Origin: Saprospiraceae bacterium | GTDB lineage: Bacteria; Bacteroidota; Bacteroidia; Chitinophagales; Saprospiraceae | Assembly: GCA_007125435.1 (NCBI GenBank) | Contig: SLDF01000045.1 | Location: forward strand, 1 to 16,491 | Direction: 5' to 3' | DNA: 16,491 nucleotides | Shown here: one piece after another, positions 7,415 through 14,548 of the stretch | How positions within the stretch are numbered: the stretch's first letter is position 1 | Layout: every line of letters starts with the position of its first letter | Position numbers and translations under genes: made by a program | Notes under the pieces: model-generated | What the model was told of the DNA's origin: nothing | The model's database searches: none | Seen by the model: the letters and a program-made list of their open reading frames with translations, nothing else

Positions 7415-7446
7415 CCTAAGTTCCTAAGCTTCCGAGCTTCTGAGCT
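7415..7446 (+). repeat. Four 8-bp tandem units, YCYRAGYT
   Basis: CCTAAGTT, CCTAAGCT, TCCGAGCT and TCTGAGCT stand end to end without gaps, followed by a weaker CCTTAAGA. The change of period from 7 to 8 bp distinguishes it from the neighbouring arrays. Confidence 0.5.
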
Positions 7447-7502
7447 CCTTAAGACTTTCCGTCCTTCAGACCTTTCGGCTTTTTATCTTTTTCCTTTTAT
7501 CT

Positions 7503-7523
7503 TTTATCTTCCAAAGTGACCTT
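7503..7523 (+). repeat. Direct repeat unit B (21 bp)
   Basis: Second copy of the 7256-7276 sequence, 20 of 21 identical. It ends only a few bases before the left end of dispersed-repeat copy 2. Confidence 0.6.
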
Positions 7524-7529
7524 AGGCTT

Positions 7530-7705
7530 TTGTTGTCATTCTCTACTGCATTGCATCAGCGATGTGAAAGGGTGGCGACGGCAGGAGCCAGACTCTGCGG
7601 AGCGATAGCGAAGCAGAGGCCGACCGTCAAGGGAGCCCTGAAACGTAGCGACCGCGCGACGCAAGGAGCGGGGTGATGCCCAAAGCGATATTATGAAATC
7701 TAGCC
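7530..7705 (-). mobile_element. GGGCATCACCC-family dispersed repeat, copy 2 (inverted)
   Basis: Read on the minus strand it begins near GGCTAGATTTCATAATATCG, corresponding to the terminal repeat of copy 1, continues with GCTTTGGGCATCACCC (7671-7686) and ends its conserved core with CACATCGCTGATGCA (7552-7566). The 135-bp core aligns along most of its length with copy 3 (137-bp core), with shared blocks such as GGTCGCTACGTT, TCGGCCTC and GAGTCTGGCT. The outer left end is approximate: similarity to copy 1 continues through TTGTTGTCATTCTC and then fades. No target duplication is visible, so this copy is probably older than copy 1. It is rich in CG-containing words and lacks any gene. Confidence 0.6.
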
Positions 7706-7891
7706 TTTTTAATTTATACTTTATTCATTGGATTGTAGGAAGTTGATTATTGAGTCAAGGTAATGTTGACCAGTGAATTATATATCCACCGTGAGGATGA
7801 TGTAATATGGTTTCATGAAATTTAGATATGTATGGTCATAAATAACAGATATTTACTCATCTATTAATTATGATTGAGTGGCATTTCGGTT

Positions 7892-7899
7892 TATATTTG
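7892..7899 (+). promoter_or_regulatory. -7 promoter box TATATTTG for carA
   Basis: TATATTTG is an exact match to the Bacteroidota TAnnTTTG box, 28 bp before the carA ATG at 7928, predicting a leader of about 20 nt. A TTG at 7874-7876 is a possible -33 element, though the 15-bp gap is shorter than the usual 17-23. The box rules against translation starting at the in-frame TTG at 7874. Confidence 0.6.
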
Positions 7900-7927
7900 C
7901 ACAACTAAAAATTCATGCAAATACCAT

Positions 7928-9034
7928 ATGAGTAGAGAATCCTTTAAACCCGCTCTTTTGCTCCTTGAGGATGGCAGTTTGTTTCATGGTCGCTCAGTTG
8001 GCAAAGTTGGTACAGCCACCGGAGAGTTATGTTTCAATACCGGAATGACCGGTTACCAGGAAATTTTTACAGATCCAAGTTATTATGGCCAGTTAATGGT
8101 CATGACGAATGTCCACATTGGTAATTATGGTACCCACAAGGATGAAAATGAATCAGATTCAGTCAAGATATCAGGTCTGATTGTCAAAAACTTTAATCAA
8201 GGTTATTCGCGACAGCTAGGCGATTCTAGCTTGCAAGACTATCTAGAGGATAATGCAGTAGTTGGGATATCTGATATTGACACTCGTGCATTGGTCAGAC
8301 ACATACGATCGAAGGGTGCTATGAATGCCGTCATATCTTCAGAAATTGATGATGTTAATGAACTCAATAAGATATTGGCATCTACACCTAATATGAAAGG
8401 TCTTGAGCTCGCCTCTAAAGTTTCAACAGAAAAGCCCTATAGTAAGGGAGACTACACCTCTAACTATAGAGTTGCAGTGATGGACTTTGGCGTCAAGCGT
8501 AGCATCTTGAAAAATCTTGAAAAGAGAGGCTGCAATCTCAGGGTCTTTCCACATAATGCTTCATTTGAAGAGATCAATCAATGGGGGCCTGATGGTTACT
8601 TTTTGTCGAATGGGCCTGGTGACCCTGCCGCCATGGACGATGCAGTAGAGCTGACTAAGTTGATTTTGGATAGTGGTAAGCCAGTATTTGGTATCTGTCT
8701 GGGACATCAATTAATCGCCAGAGCGATAGGCATGAAAACCTACAAAATGTTCTATGGTCACAGAGGAATCAACCACCCTGTAATAAACGTGAAAACAGGA
8801 CTGAGTGAAATTACCAGTCAAAACCACGGCTTTGGCGTAGATAAAGAATCTGCAGAGCGCATGTCTGATGTAGTTGATGTGACTCATGTCAATCTCAATG
8901 ACGACAGTATCGAAGGTTTTGCATTGAAAAATAAAAAAATATTTTCAGTTCAATATCACCCCGAGGCATCCCCGGGACCTCACGATTCTAGATACTTATT
9001 TGATCAGTTTTTAAAATTATTATCCGAAAATTAA
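7928..9034 (+). CDS. carA: Carbamoyl-phosphate synthase small (glutaminase) subunit
   Basis: 368 residues, full family length. This subunit hydrolyses glutamine and passes ammonia to CarB for carbamoyl phosphate, the precursor of pyrimidines and arginine. The N-terminal CPSase domain opens with LLLEDGSLFHGRSVG and includes TGMTGYQEIFTDPSYYGQ. The class I amidotransferase domain carries the nucleophile C257 in FGICLGHQL, then YGHRGINHPV and SQNHGF, and H344/E346 in VQYHPEASPGPHDS. The ATG at 7928 was chosen over a TTG at 7874 because the promoter box lies between them. The enolase gene follows after 8 bp, so the two are probably one transcript. carB is not in the window. Confidence 0.95.
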   Translation: MSRESFKPALLLLEDGSLFHGRSVGKVGTATGELCFNTGMTGYQEIFTDPSYYGQLMVMTNVHIGNYGTHKDENESDSVKISGLIVKNFNQGYSRQLGDSSLQDYLEDNAVVGISDIDTRALVRHIRSKGAMNAVISSEIDDVNELNKILASTPNMKGLELASKVSTEKPYSKGDYTSNYRVAVMDFGVKRSILKNLEKRGCNLRVFPHNASFEEINQWGPDGYFLSNGPGDPAAMDDAVELTKLILDSGKPVFGICLGHQLIARAIGMKTYKMFYGHRGINHPVINVKTGLSEITSQNHGFGVDKESAERMSDVVDVTHVNLNDDSIEGFALKNKKIFSVQYHPEASPGPHDSRYLFDQFLKLLSEN

Positions 9035-9042
9035 AATAGAAT

Positions 9043-10326
9043 ATGAGCTTAATTATAGATATCATAGCAAGAGAAATTTTGGACTCTAGAGGGAATCCAA
9101 CAGTAGAAGTAGAAGTCCTGACCGAGAATGGTTATATCGGTCGTGCAGCTGTGCCATCCGGTGCAAGTACCGGTAAATATGAAGCAGTAGAATTGAGAGA
9201 TGGAGATAAAGATAGATTTGGGGGTAAAGGTGTTTTGACTGCTTGTGCAAATATTGAAGACAGACTGAATAGCGAATTGGGCGGTATGAGTGTGTTCGAA
9301 CAAAGATACCTTGACGCTGTAATGATCGAAGTCGATGATACACCTAACAAGTCCAACCTCGGTGCTAATGCTATGCTTGGTGTTTCTATGGCTGTAGCCA
9401 GAGCCGCGGCTCAAGAGTTACAGATGCCATTGTATCGCTATATAGGTGGCGTCAATGCACACCTTTTACCTGTGCCTATGATGAACATTATTAATGGAGG
9501 AAGCCACGCTGATAATTCTATTGACTTTCAGGAATTTATGATCATGCCGGTCGGAGCGGACCGGTTTTCTCAAGCTTTGAGGATGGGTGCTGAAGTATTC
9601 CATGCGCTAAAAAAAGTACTTAGTGATAAAGGCTATTCTACTAATGTAGGCGATGAAGGTGGCTTTGCCCCTAATCTGAAGTCTAACGAGGAGGCAATAG
9701 AGACTGTCCTAAAAGCCATTGAAAATGCAGGTTATAAACCGGGAGAGGATATAGTCATCGCTCTAGACCCCGCAGCTTCTGAGTTTTATAATAGCAAAGA
9801 AAACGTATATCATCTTCACAAATCTAATGGTGCTAAATTGAGCTCAGAAGAAATGGTAAATTACTGGGCTGAATGGGCTGGTAAGTATCCAATATTCTCA
9901 ATCGAGGATGGATTGGACGAGGATGATTGGAATGGCTGGGAGCTAATGACCCAGAAGATCGGATCTAAAGTACAGTTAGTCGGTGATGACTTGTTTGTAA
10001 CGAATAGCCAGAGATTGCAAAAGGGTATCGATAGAGGTATCTGTAACTCAATACTGATCAAGGTTAACCAAATTGGTACACTTACAGAAACTATAGATAC
10101 GGTGCAATTGGCGACAAGAAATGCTTATACATCTGTTATCAGCCACAGATCAGGAGAAACCGAAGACTCCTTTATCGCCGACCTTGCTGTTGCATTGAAT
10201 ACCGGTCAGATAAAAACAGGCTCCTTATCAAGATCAGATAGAATGGCAAAGTACAACCAATTGCTTAGAATAGAAGAAGAATTAGGAGAGGCAGCTGCTT
10301 TCCCGGGTAGAGCTATTTTGGCTTGA
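9043..10326 (+). CDS. eno: Enolase (phosphopyruvate hydratase)
   Basis: 427 residues, full length. It converts 2-phosphoglycerate to phosphoenolpyruvate in glycolysis and the reverse in gluconeogenesis. All expected active-site residues are visible: S42 in the SGASTG loop, H155 in GGSHADN, E164 in FQEF, E205 in GDEGGFAPN, Mg-binding D242, E288 and D315 (ALDPAA, SIEDG, VGDD), catalytic K340 in LIKVNQIGT, the HRSGE loop at 368-372, and K391 in GQIKTG. It starts 8 bp after carA with no promoter or terminator between, so it is probably co-transcribed. The carA-eno pairing occurs in many Bacteroidota near the end of the ribosomal-protein operon; here the pair has its own promoter-like box instead. 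Confidence 0.98.
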   Translation: MSLIIDIIAREILDSRGNPTVEVEVLTENGYIGRAAVPSGASTGKYEAVELRDGDKDRFGGKGVLTACANIEDRLNSELGGMSVFEQRYLDAVMIEVDDTPNKSNLGANAMLGVSMAVARAAAQELQMPLYRYIGGVNAHLLPVPMMNIINGGSHADNSIDFQEFMIMPVGADRFSQALRMGAEVFHALKKVLSDKGYSTNVGDEGGFAPNLKSNEEAIETVLKAIENAGYKPGEDIVIALDPAASEFYNSKENVYHLHKSNGAKLSSEEMVNYWAEWAGKYPIFSIEDGLDEDDWNGWELMTQKIGSKVQLVGDDLFVTNSQRLQKGIDRGICNSILIKVNQIGTLTETIDTVQLATRNAYTSVISHRSGETEDSFIADLAVALNTGQIKTGSLSRSDRMAKYNQLLRIEEELGEAAAFPGRAILA

Positions 10327-10414
10327 TATATATAAGCAATTGATTGCCAAATTGGCATAAAAAACAATCTGTAGTATATATTATAAAAATATGTAATATT
10401 TGAGGCTTGTGTTC

Positions 10415-10444
10415 TTGTAAAGTCCTTTAGATGTAGTATTTTTA
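10415..10444 (+). promoter_or_regulatory. Candidate promoter for the divIC-sucD pair
   Basis: TTG (10415-10417) and TATTTTTA (10437-10444, one mismatch to TAnnTTTG) are separated by 19 bp, the usual Bacteroidota spacing. Another possible -7 box, AATATTTG, lies at 10395-10402. The 137-bp gap after eno has no convincing terminator, so read-through from carA-eno is also possible. Confidence 0.35.
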
Positions 10445-10445
10445 C

Positions 10446-10463
10446 ATTACAAAAAGTTGTAAT
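10446..10463. repeat. Inverted repeat abutting the divIC start codon
   Basis: ATTACAA (10446-10452) and TTGTAAT (10457-10463) pair perfectly around AAAG, and the second arm ends directly before the ATG at 10464. TGTAATAT also occurs at 10392-10399 as a direct repeat. It could be a regulator site or a leader hairpin at the ribosome-loading region; no regulator is identified. Confidence 0.35.
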
Positions 10464-10778
10464 ATGAAAAGATATCTACCTTGGAATGCAAAGTTTACAT
10501 CGGTTTTTGGCCATAAAAGAATTAAAAACAAGTTTGTCATTATGCTCATGGCCTTCCTGGTTTGGATGGTTTTTTTCGATAAGAACAACCTTATTACACA
10601 TTATAAGTTGTACAGTACGGAAAGGCAATTAAAACAGGAAAAGGAAACATACATCAGCTCAATCGAAGAAGTCAAACAGGCTCAGCAAGATTTGGAGCTA
10701 AACAAAGAAAAGTTTGCCAGAGAGCACTATTATATACACAGGGAAAACGAAGACGTTTTTATTATCGAAAAAGAATAA
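10464..10778 (+). CDS. DivIC/FtsB-like septum formation initiator protein
   Basis: 104 residues with the architecture of the DivIC/FtsB family (PF04977), bitopic inner-membrane proteins of the division complex that bridge FtsL and FtsQ/DivIB. It has a short basic cytoplasmic N terminus, one membrane segment (about 24-39, FVIMLMAFLVWMVFF), then DKNNLITHYKLYSTERQLKQ leading into a periplasmic coiled coil (about 45-80). The C-terminal motif EKFAREHYYIHRENEDVFII is typical of the Bacteroidota members. sucD begins 15 bp after its stop, suggesting one transcript. Identification rests on layout and the C-terminal motif rather than catalytic residues. Confidence 0.8.
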   Translation: MKRYLPWNAKFTSVFGHKRIKNKFVIMLMAFLVWMVFFDKNNLITHYKLYSTERQLKQEKETYISSIEEVKQAQQDLELNKEKFAREHYYIHRENEDVFIIEKE

Positions 10779-10793
10779 ATAAATCTAAATTAT

Positions 10794-11666
10794 ATGTCAG
10801 TTTTAGTTAATAAAAGTTCTAATGTGATTGTTCAGGGTTTTACCGGTAAAGAAGGTAGCTTTCACGCTGAGCAAATGATAGCTTATGGAACCAATGTTGT
10901 AGGCGGTGTTACACCTGGCAAAGGTGGTCAAAAGCACCTGGATAAAGCAGTCTTTAATACTGTTCAGGAAGCAGTCGAGAAAGAGGGCGCAGACGTATCT
11001 GTGATTTTCGTACCACCTGCTTTCAGTGGAGATGCCATCATGGAAGCTGCTGAAGCTGGGATCAAGGTTATTGTATGTATCACAGAAGGTATACCAGTGC
11101 AAGACATGGTCAAAGTAAAAGAATACATTCAAAAATTTGATTGCAGATTAATTGGGCCTAACTGTCCGGGAGTTATCACACCCGAAGAAGCTAAAGTAGG
11201 AATCATGCCGGGCTTTATCCATAGGAAAGGAAGTATTGGCATTGTCTCTAGATCAGGAACATTAACCTATGAAGCTGTGGACCAGGTCACTAAAGCAGGA
11301 ATGGGACAATCTACTTGTATTGGAATAGGAGGCGACCCCATCGTGGGTACAACGACCAAAGAGGCTGTCCAACTCCTAATGAATGACCCGGAGACCGAAG
11401 GTATAGTTATGATTGGTGAGATCGGTGGTAACATGGAAGCCGATGCTGCTAATTGGATAAAAGAGCATGGGACCAAGCCCGTAGTTGGTTTCATTGCCGG
11501 CCAAACCGCACCTAAGGGTAGAACGATGGGACATGCCGGTGCTATCATCGGTGGTGAAGATGACACGGCCGAAGCTAAAATGCGAATTATGGAAGCCTGC
11601 GGCATCCACACTGTCAAATCTCCCGCACAGATAGGTGCCATGATGGTTGAGGCATTGAAGAAATAA
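10794..11666 (+). CDS. sucD: Succinyl-CoA synthetase (ADP-forming) alpha subunit
   Basis: 290 residues, full length. With SucC it interconverts succinyl-CoA and succinate with nucleotide triphosphate formation in the TCA cycle. Seen are the CoA-binding stretch VQGFTGKEGSFHAEQMIAYG (about 13-32), GPNCPGVI, GSIGIVSRSGTLTYEA with GIGGDPIVGT, and the phosphorylated histidine H247 in MGHAGAIIGG. It lies 15 bp after the divIC-like gene and is followed 8 bp later by a strong palindromic terminator. The beta-subunit gene sucC is not in the window, so the two subunits are encoded apart. Confidence 0.97.
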   Translation: MSVLVNKSSNVIVQGFTGKEGSFHAEQMIAYGTNVVGGVTPGKGGQKHLDKAVFNTVQEAVEKEGADVSVIFVPPAFSGDAIMEAAEAGIKVIVCITEGIPVQDMVKVKEYIQKFDCRLIGPNCPGVITPEEAKVGIMPGFIHRKGSIGIVSRSGTLTYEAVDQVTKAGMGQSTCIGIGGDPIVGTTTKEAVQLLMNDPETEGIVMIGEIGGNMEADAANWIKEHGTKPVVGFIAGQTAPKGRTMGHAGAIIGGEDDTAEAKMRIMEACGIHTVKSPAQIGAMMVEALKK

Positions 11667-11674
11667 GAACCAAT

Positions 11675-11706
11675 AAAAAAAGGAGGCAAATTTGCCTCCT
11701 TTTTTT
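11675..11706. terminator. Perfect palindromic bidirectional terminator between sucD and the coiled-coil gene
   Basis: A-run, AGGAGGC, AAATTT, GCCTCCT, T-run: the arms 11675-11690 and 11691-11706 are exactly complementary. In RNA this gives an AGGAGGC stem with a small AAATTT loop and a U-run in either direction, fitting its place between two converging genes (8 bp after sucD, 23 bp before the minus-strand stop). Confidence 0.92.
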
Positions 11707-11729
11707 ATTTCTGACCATTCTAAAGTTCG

Positions 11730-12965
11730 TTATTCTTCCTCAGACTCACTTTTAGGCTTTTTCTCTGCCTTCTTTTTTGAGTCACTTTCTTTGATGACTG
11801 CAGCAAGTTCTCTAAGTTTATCTTCTTCCTCTTTATGCAGTTTTTCAGACTCTTTGATTTCTGCAGCTATTTTCTTCTCTGCCTCTTTCTTTGCCTTTTC
11901 TAATTCTTTTTCTCTTTCAATCCTTTCCTGGAGCTTCTCTCGTCTATTTTGCAATTCTACTTGCGTCTTTTTCATGTCGTCAAGCTTCATTTGCTTAGAT
12001 GCTATTCTTTCTTCAATCATTTTTACTTTTGCTTCTCTAAGCTGCAGCTCTAGTTGACCGAAAACATTATGATTAGAATCTGATTGTTTATTCTTCTCAT
12101 TCAGGTCACGCTTTATGGAGTGCTCCATCTTTTTGATCGCATTTATCAAGCCATTGAGTCGCTTATCAAGTCGATCCAATGGAGATTTTTCCTTGCCTTC
12201 TGCATCGCCAAAACGCTTTGTCTTGACTTCTTTAAATGACTCGTTGATCCTATCGTATAGCTTATTTCTATGATCCTTAGTCATTCTCATGTCCCTAAAC
12301 TCTTTTTGAAGCTTCTTTAAGTCCTCAAAGATGACATGTAAGGATAGCCCTTCTTCAATTCTGCTATTAATGTCATTGAGCTTGGTGCTGATACTTTCGT
12401 ATGCTTGTTTGGACTGCTCGTTAAATGCCTTGTCCATCTCTTTCCTGAGGTCTTTCATTTTAGAGAAGAGTTGATTCGTCTGCTCTCTTAGCTGATCTGA
12501 ATGCCCTCTGAAAAGGTTTCTGTCGCGAATCTGTGATTGTACCTTATCCCAAAACCCCTTTAGGTTGTTCCAAATGTTTGGATCGTAGTCCTTTAGACTC
12601 TCAATTTTATCCTTTAAGTCGTCTAGCTCATCTTTATAGTTACGATGCAATTTTGATGACAAGATGACAAAGTGCCATTCAGTTTGAGCTCTTTTGACTA
12701 AGTCCTCTCTTTCTACTTTATAGCCATCAGGTAAGATAGGATCAATCAACGTAAGCTCTCTATCAAAGGTTTTTTTGCTCTCTGGCAGAGGTATGTCTTG
12801 TCCTTTTCGCCATTCGTTGTGCATTTGTTCTTCTAGCTCAGCAGTAATGTGATCTTTGTCAATGACATAGATATTCACTTGCTTCTCTTCTTCAATTAAA
12901 TCAAGCCCTATTAAGACTTTTCTTTCGTCGGGGTCTGTTCCCCAAAGTACCAATCGTGATTTCAT
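11730..12965 (-). CDS. Lysine/glutamate-rich coiled-coil protein, possibly DUF349-like
   Basis: 411 residues, function not recognised. The N-terminal ~100 residues (MKSRLVLWGTDPDERKVLIG onward) look globular and contain repeated short beta-like stretches. From about 105 to 345 it is almost wholly helical and heptad-like. Segments such as IWNNLKGFWDKVQSQIRDRN and RNKLYDRINESFKEVKTKRF recall DUF349 repeats, but this is by eye. The last ~70 residues are a highly charged K/E tail ending KPKSESEEE. There is no signal peptide or membrane segment, so it is probably cytoplasmic. It converges on sucD and shares its terminator; the upstream 437 bp hold repeat copy 3. No clear TAnnTTTG box was found before the ATG. 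Confidence 0.7.
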   Translation of the reverse strand: MKSRLVLWGTDPDERKVLIGLDLIEEEKQVNIYVIDKDHITAELEEQMHNEWRKGQDIPLPESKKTFDRELTLIDPILPDGYKVEREDLVKRAQTEWHFVILSSKLHRNYKDELDDLKDKIESLKDYDPNIWNNLKGFWDKVQSQIRDRNLFRGHSDQLREQTNQLFSKMKDLRKEMDKAFNEQSKQAYESISTKLNDINSRIEEGLSLHVIFEDLKKLQKEFRDMRMTKDHRNKLYDRINESFKEVKTKRFGDAEGKEKSPLDRLDKRLNGLINAIKKMEHSIKRDLNEKNKQSDSNHNVFGQLELQLREAKVKMIEERIASKQMKLDDMKKTQVELQNRREKLQERIEREKELEKAKKEAEKKIAAEIKESEKLHKEEEDKLRELAAVIKESDSKKKAEKKPKSESEEE

Positions 12966-13061
12966 AAACTTTTTTTTCTGTTCGTTATCCGTAAAGTCAT
13001 TCGTTTTTAACTATCCGGACTTAGAACCAATTCAACTTCATTAATTATCCAAATATTCAAA

Positions 13062-13253
13062 AGGCGCATTTTGTTTTTTATTGCTTTGGGCATCACCCTC
13101 CACTACGTTGCGGGTCGCTACGTTACGTGGCTCACTATTCGTTCGGCCTCGATTCCGCTTTATGCTCCATCGAGTCTGGCTTCGCATTCGCTGCGCCACC
13201 ACTTCACATCGCTGATGCAATATAGTGGGAATACTACAATCTAATAATATACC
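13062..13253 (+). mobile_element. GGGCATCACCC-family dispersed repeat, copy 3
   Basis: The conserved core runs from GCTTTGGGCATCACCC (13083-13098) to CACATCGCTGATGCA (13205-13219), 137 bp, and aligns with copy 2 along most of its length. The flank AGGCGCATTTTG before the core matches the copy 1 terminal repeat only loosely. The right end is set tentatively at ATAATATACCC, where copy 1 has GAAATGCACCC. No target duplication was found. It sits between the divergently oriented upstream side of the coiled-coil gene and the 3' end of asd. Apart from this copy, 12966-13402 shows only AT-rich sequence with no gene or clear terminator. Confidence 0.55.
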
Positions 13254-13402
13254 CGGTAATAACAGCTAAACACCACCTTTTAAAACACTAAGTATTATTT
13301 AAGCTTTATATTTCAATAATAGAAATGTCAACTCAAGTTGCCTTACAAATATAGTATCATTTATTGAATTATGATAAATAATAAGACAGTAGCTTGGAAG
13401 GG

Positions 13403-14392
13403 TTAAAGCATTTGGTGTGCATGTAAGTATTCTACGATCTGTATGGCATTTGTGGCAGCACCCTTCCTGAGATTATCTGAGACTATCCATAAATTTAATG
13501 TGTTTTCTCGACTTTCATCTCTTCTTATTCTACCGACGAATACATCATCTTTGTCGTGAGACCAGATGGGCATTGGGTAGACGTTATTGGATACATCGTC
13601 TTGTAAGGTGACACCTTTTGTCTTGGATAATATATCTATTGCTTCATCAAGATCAAAAGGCTTTTCAAATTCCACATTGACTGACTCAGAGTGACCACCT
13701 ATTACCGGAACCCTCACTGTGGTGGCTGTGATAGCCATGTCCGGCCTATTCATGATCTTCCTTGTCTCATTGATCATTTTCATCTCCTCCTTAGTGTATC
13801 CATTCTCGGTAAACACATCAATGTGTGGTAATATATTTAGATCAATAGGATGGGGGTAGGCCTTATCGCCATCTATATTTGCTCTTTCATTCATAAGCTG
13901 GTCTACCGCCTTTTTACCTGTACCGGTCACAGATTGATAGGTAGAAATGACAAGACGCTTTATGTTATAAGCTTTCTCCAAGTCATTCAATGCCACTACC
14001 ATCTGTATAGTAGAGCAATTGGGATTTGCAATGATCATATCTTCTTTAGATAGCTCAGATGCATTGACTTCTGGAACGATAAGTTTCTTAGTCGGATCCA
14101 TTCGCCAGGCCGATGAATTGTCCACAACCTTTATTCCGGCATCAGCAAACTTAGGCGCCCATTCAAGAGAGGCGCTACCCCCAGCAGAGAATATAGCAAC
14201 ATCCGGCTTGGCATTTATGGCATCTTGCAATGAAATGACTTTAATGTCATTGCCTTTCCATTGAATTACCTTGCCAACAGATCGCTGTGAAGCTACAGGT
14301 AATAATTGATCAATTTTTAAATTATAGGCTTCTAGAGTCTGAATCACTTTTGACCCCACAAGTCCTGTAGCTCCGACAACGGCAATATTCAT
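13403..14392 (-). CDS. asd: Aspartate-semialdehyde dehydrogenase
   Basis: 329 residues. It makes aspartate-4-semialdehyde from aspartyl phosphate with NADPH, the branch point toward lysine/diaminopimelate, threonine and methionine. The Rossmann motif GATGLVG is at residues 7-13, the active-site C126 in NPNCSTIQ, Q153 in TYQSVTG, R227 in TTVRVPV and H234 in GGHSES. The ATG at 14392 is preferred because MNIAVVGATGLVG is the standard N terminus; an in-frame ATG at 14455 would add 21 residues without family character. On the minus strand GATATTTG (one mismatch to TAnnTTTG) lies about 50 bp upstream of the start. It follows clpB in the same direction with a 156-bp gap, so it may have its own promoter. 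Confidence 0.95.
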   Translation of the reverse strand: MNIAVVGATGLVGSKVIQTLEAYNLKIDQLLPVASQRSVGKVIQWKGNDIKVISLQDAINAKPDVAIFSAGGSASLEWAPKFADAGIKVVDNSSAWRMDPTKKLIVPEVNASELSKEDMIIANPNCSTIQMVVALNDLEKAYNIKRLVISTYQSVTGTGKKAVDQLMNERANIDGDKAYPHPIDLNILPHIDVFTENGYTKEEMKMINETRKIMNRPDMAITATTVRVPVIGGHSESVNVEFEKPFDLDEAIDILSKTKGVTLQDDVSNNVYPMPIWSHDKDDVFVGRIRRDESRENTLNLWIVSDNLRKGAATNAIQIVEYLHAHQML

Positions 14393-14548
14393 TGGTAGCT
14401 TTTTAAATTTATTGAAACAATTCGGGTTTAATCTATTGGCAGGCAAATATCTCAAATTGCTTCAACTTAATACAGATAATCCTATAGATTTTCATTGGTA
14501 TATCAAGGTTCAGTCCACAAACGAAAATGACATGGTATGTTTTGATGT

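Larger units (their letters stand above)
6838..7891. other. Long gene-free region with short-period arrays and one dispersed repeat
   Basis: About 1.05 kb between the aminopeptidase stop and the carA promoter with no credible gene, tRNA or structured RNA that I recognise. It contains a 7-bp array (6938-6986), small hairpins (7012-7065), a second 7-bp array (7271-7344), an 8-bp array (7415-7446), a 21-bp direct repeat (7256 and 7503) and repeat copy 2 (about 7530-7705). A 68-codon frame from 6926 runs through the first array and looks like a by-product of repeats. The last ~185 bp (7706-7891) are AT-rich leader sequence with nothing recognised apart from a possible -33 TTG at 7874. Confidence 0.6.

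Noticed and set aside
6938..7446. CRISPR array
   Set aside because: Repeat units are 7-8 bp and contiguous, with no spacers of regular size and no cas genes nearby.
7874..7927. Upstream TTG start for carA
   Set aside because: The promoter-like TATATTTG box lies inside this extension, and the extra residues have no similarity to CarA N termini.
10345..10357. Palindrome TGCCAAATTGGCA after eno as a terminator
   Set aside because: The stem is only 6 bp and is followed by A-rich, not T-rich, sequence on the coding strand.
11692..12057. 121-codon serine/phenylalanine-rich plus-strand frame
   Set aside because: Antisense shadow of the lysine/glutamate-rich tail of the minus-strand coiled-coil gene; composition is the complement of Glu/Lys codons.
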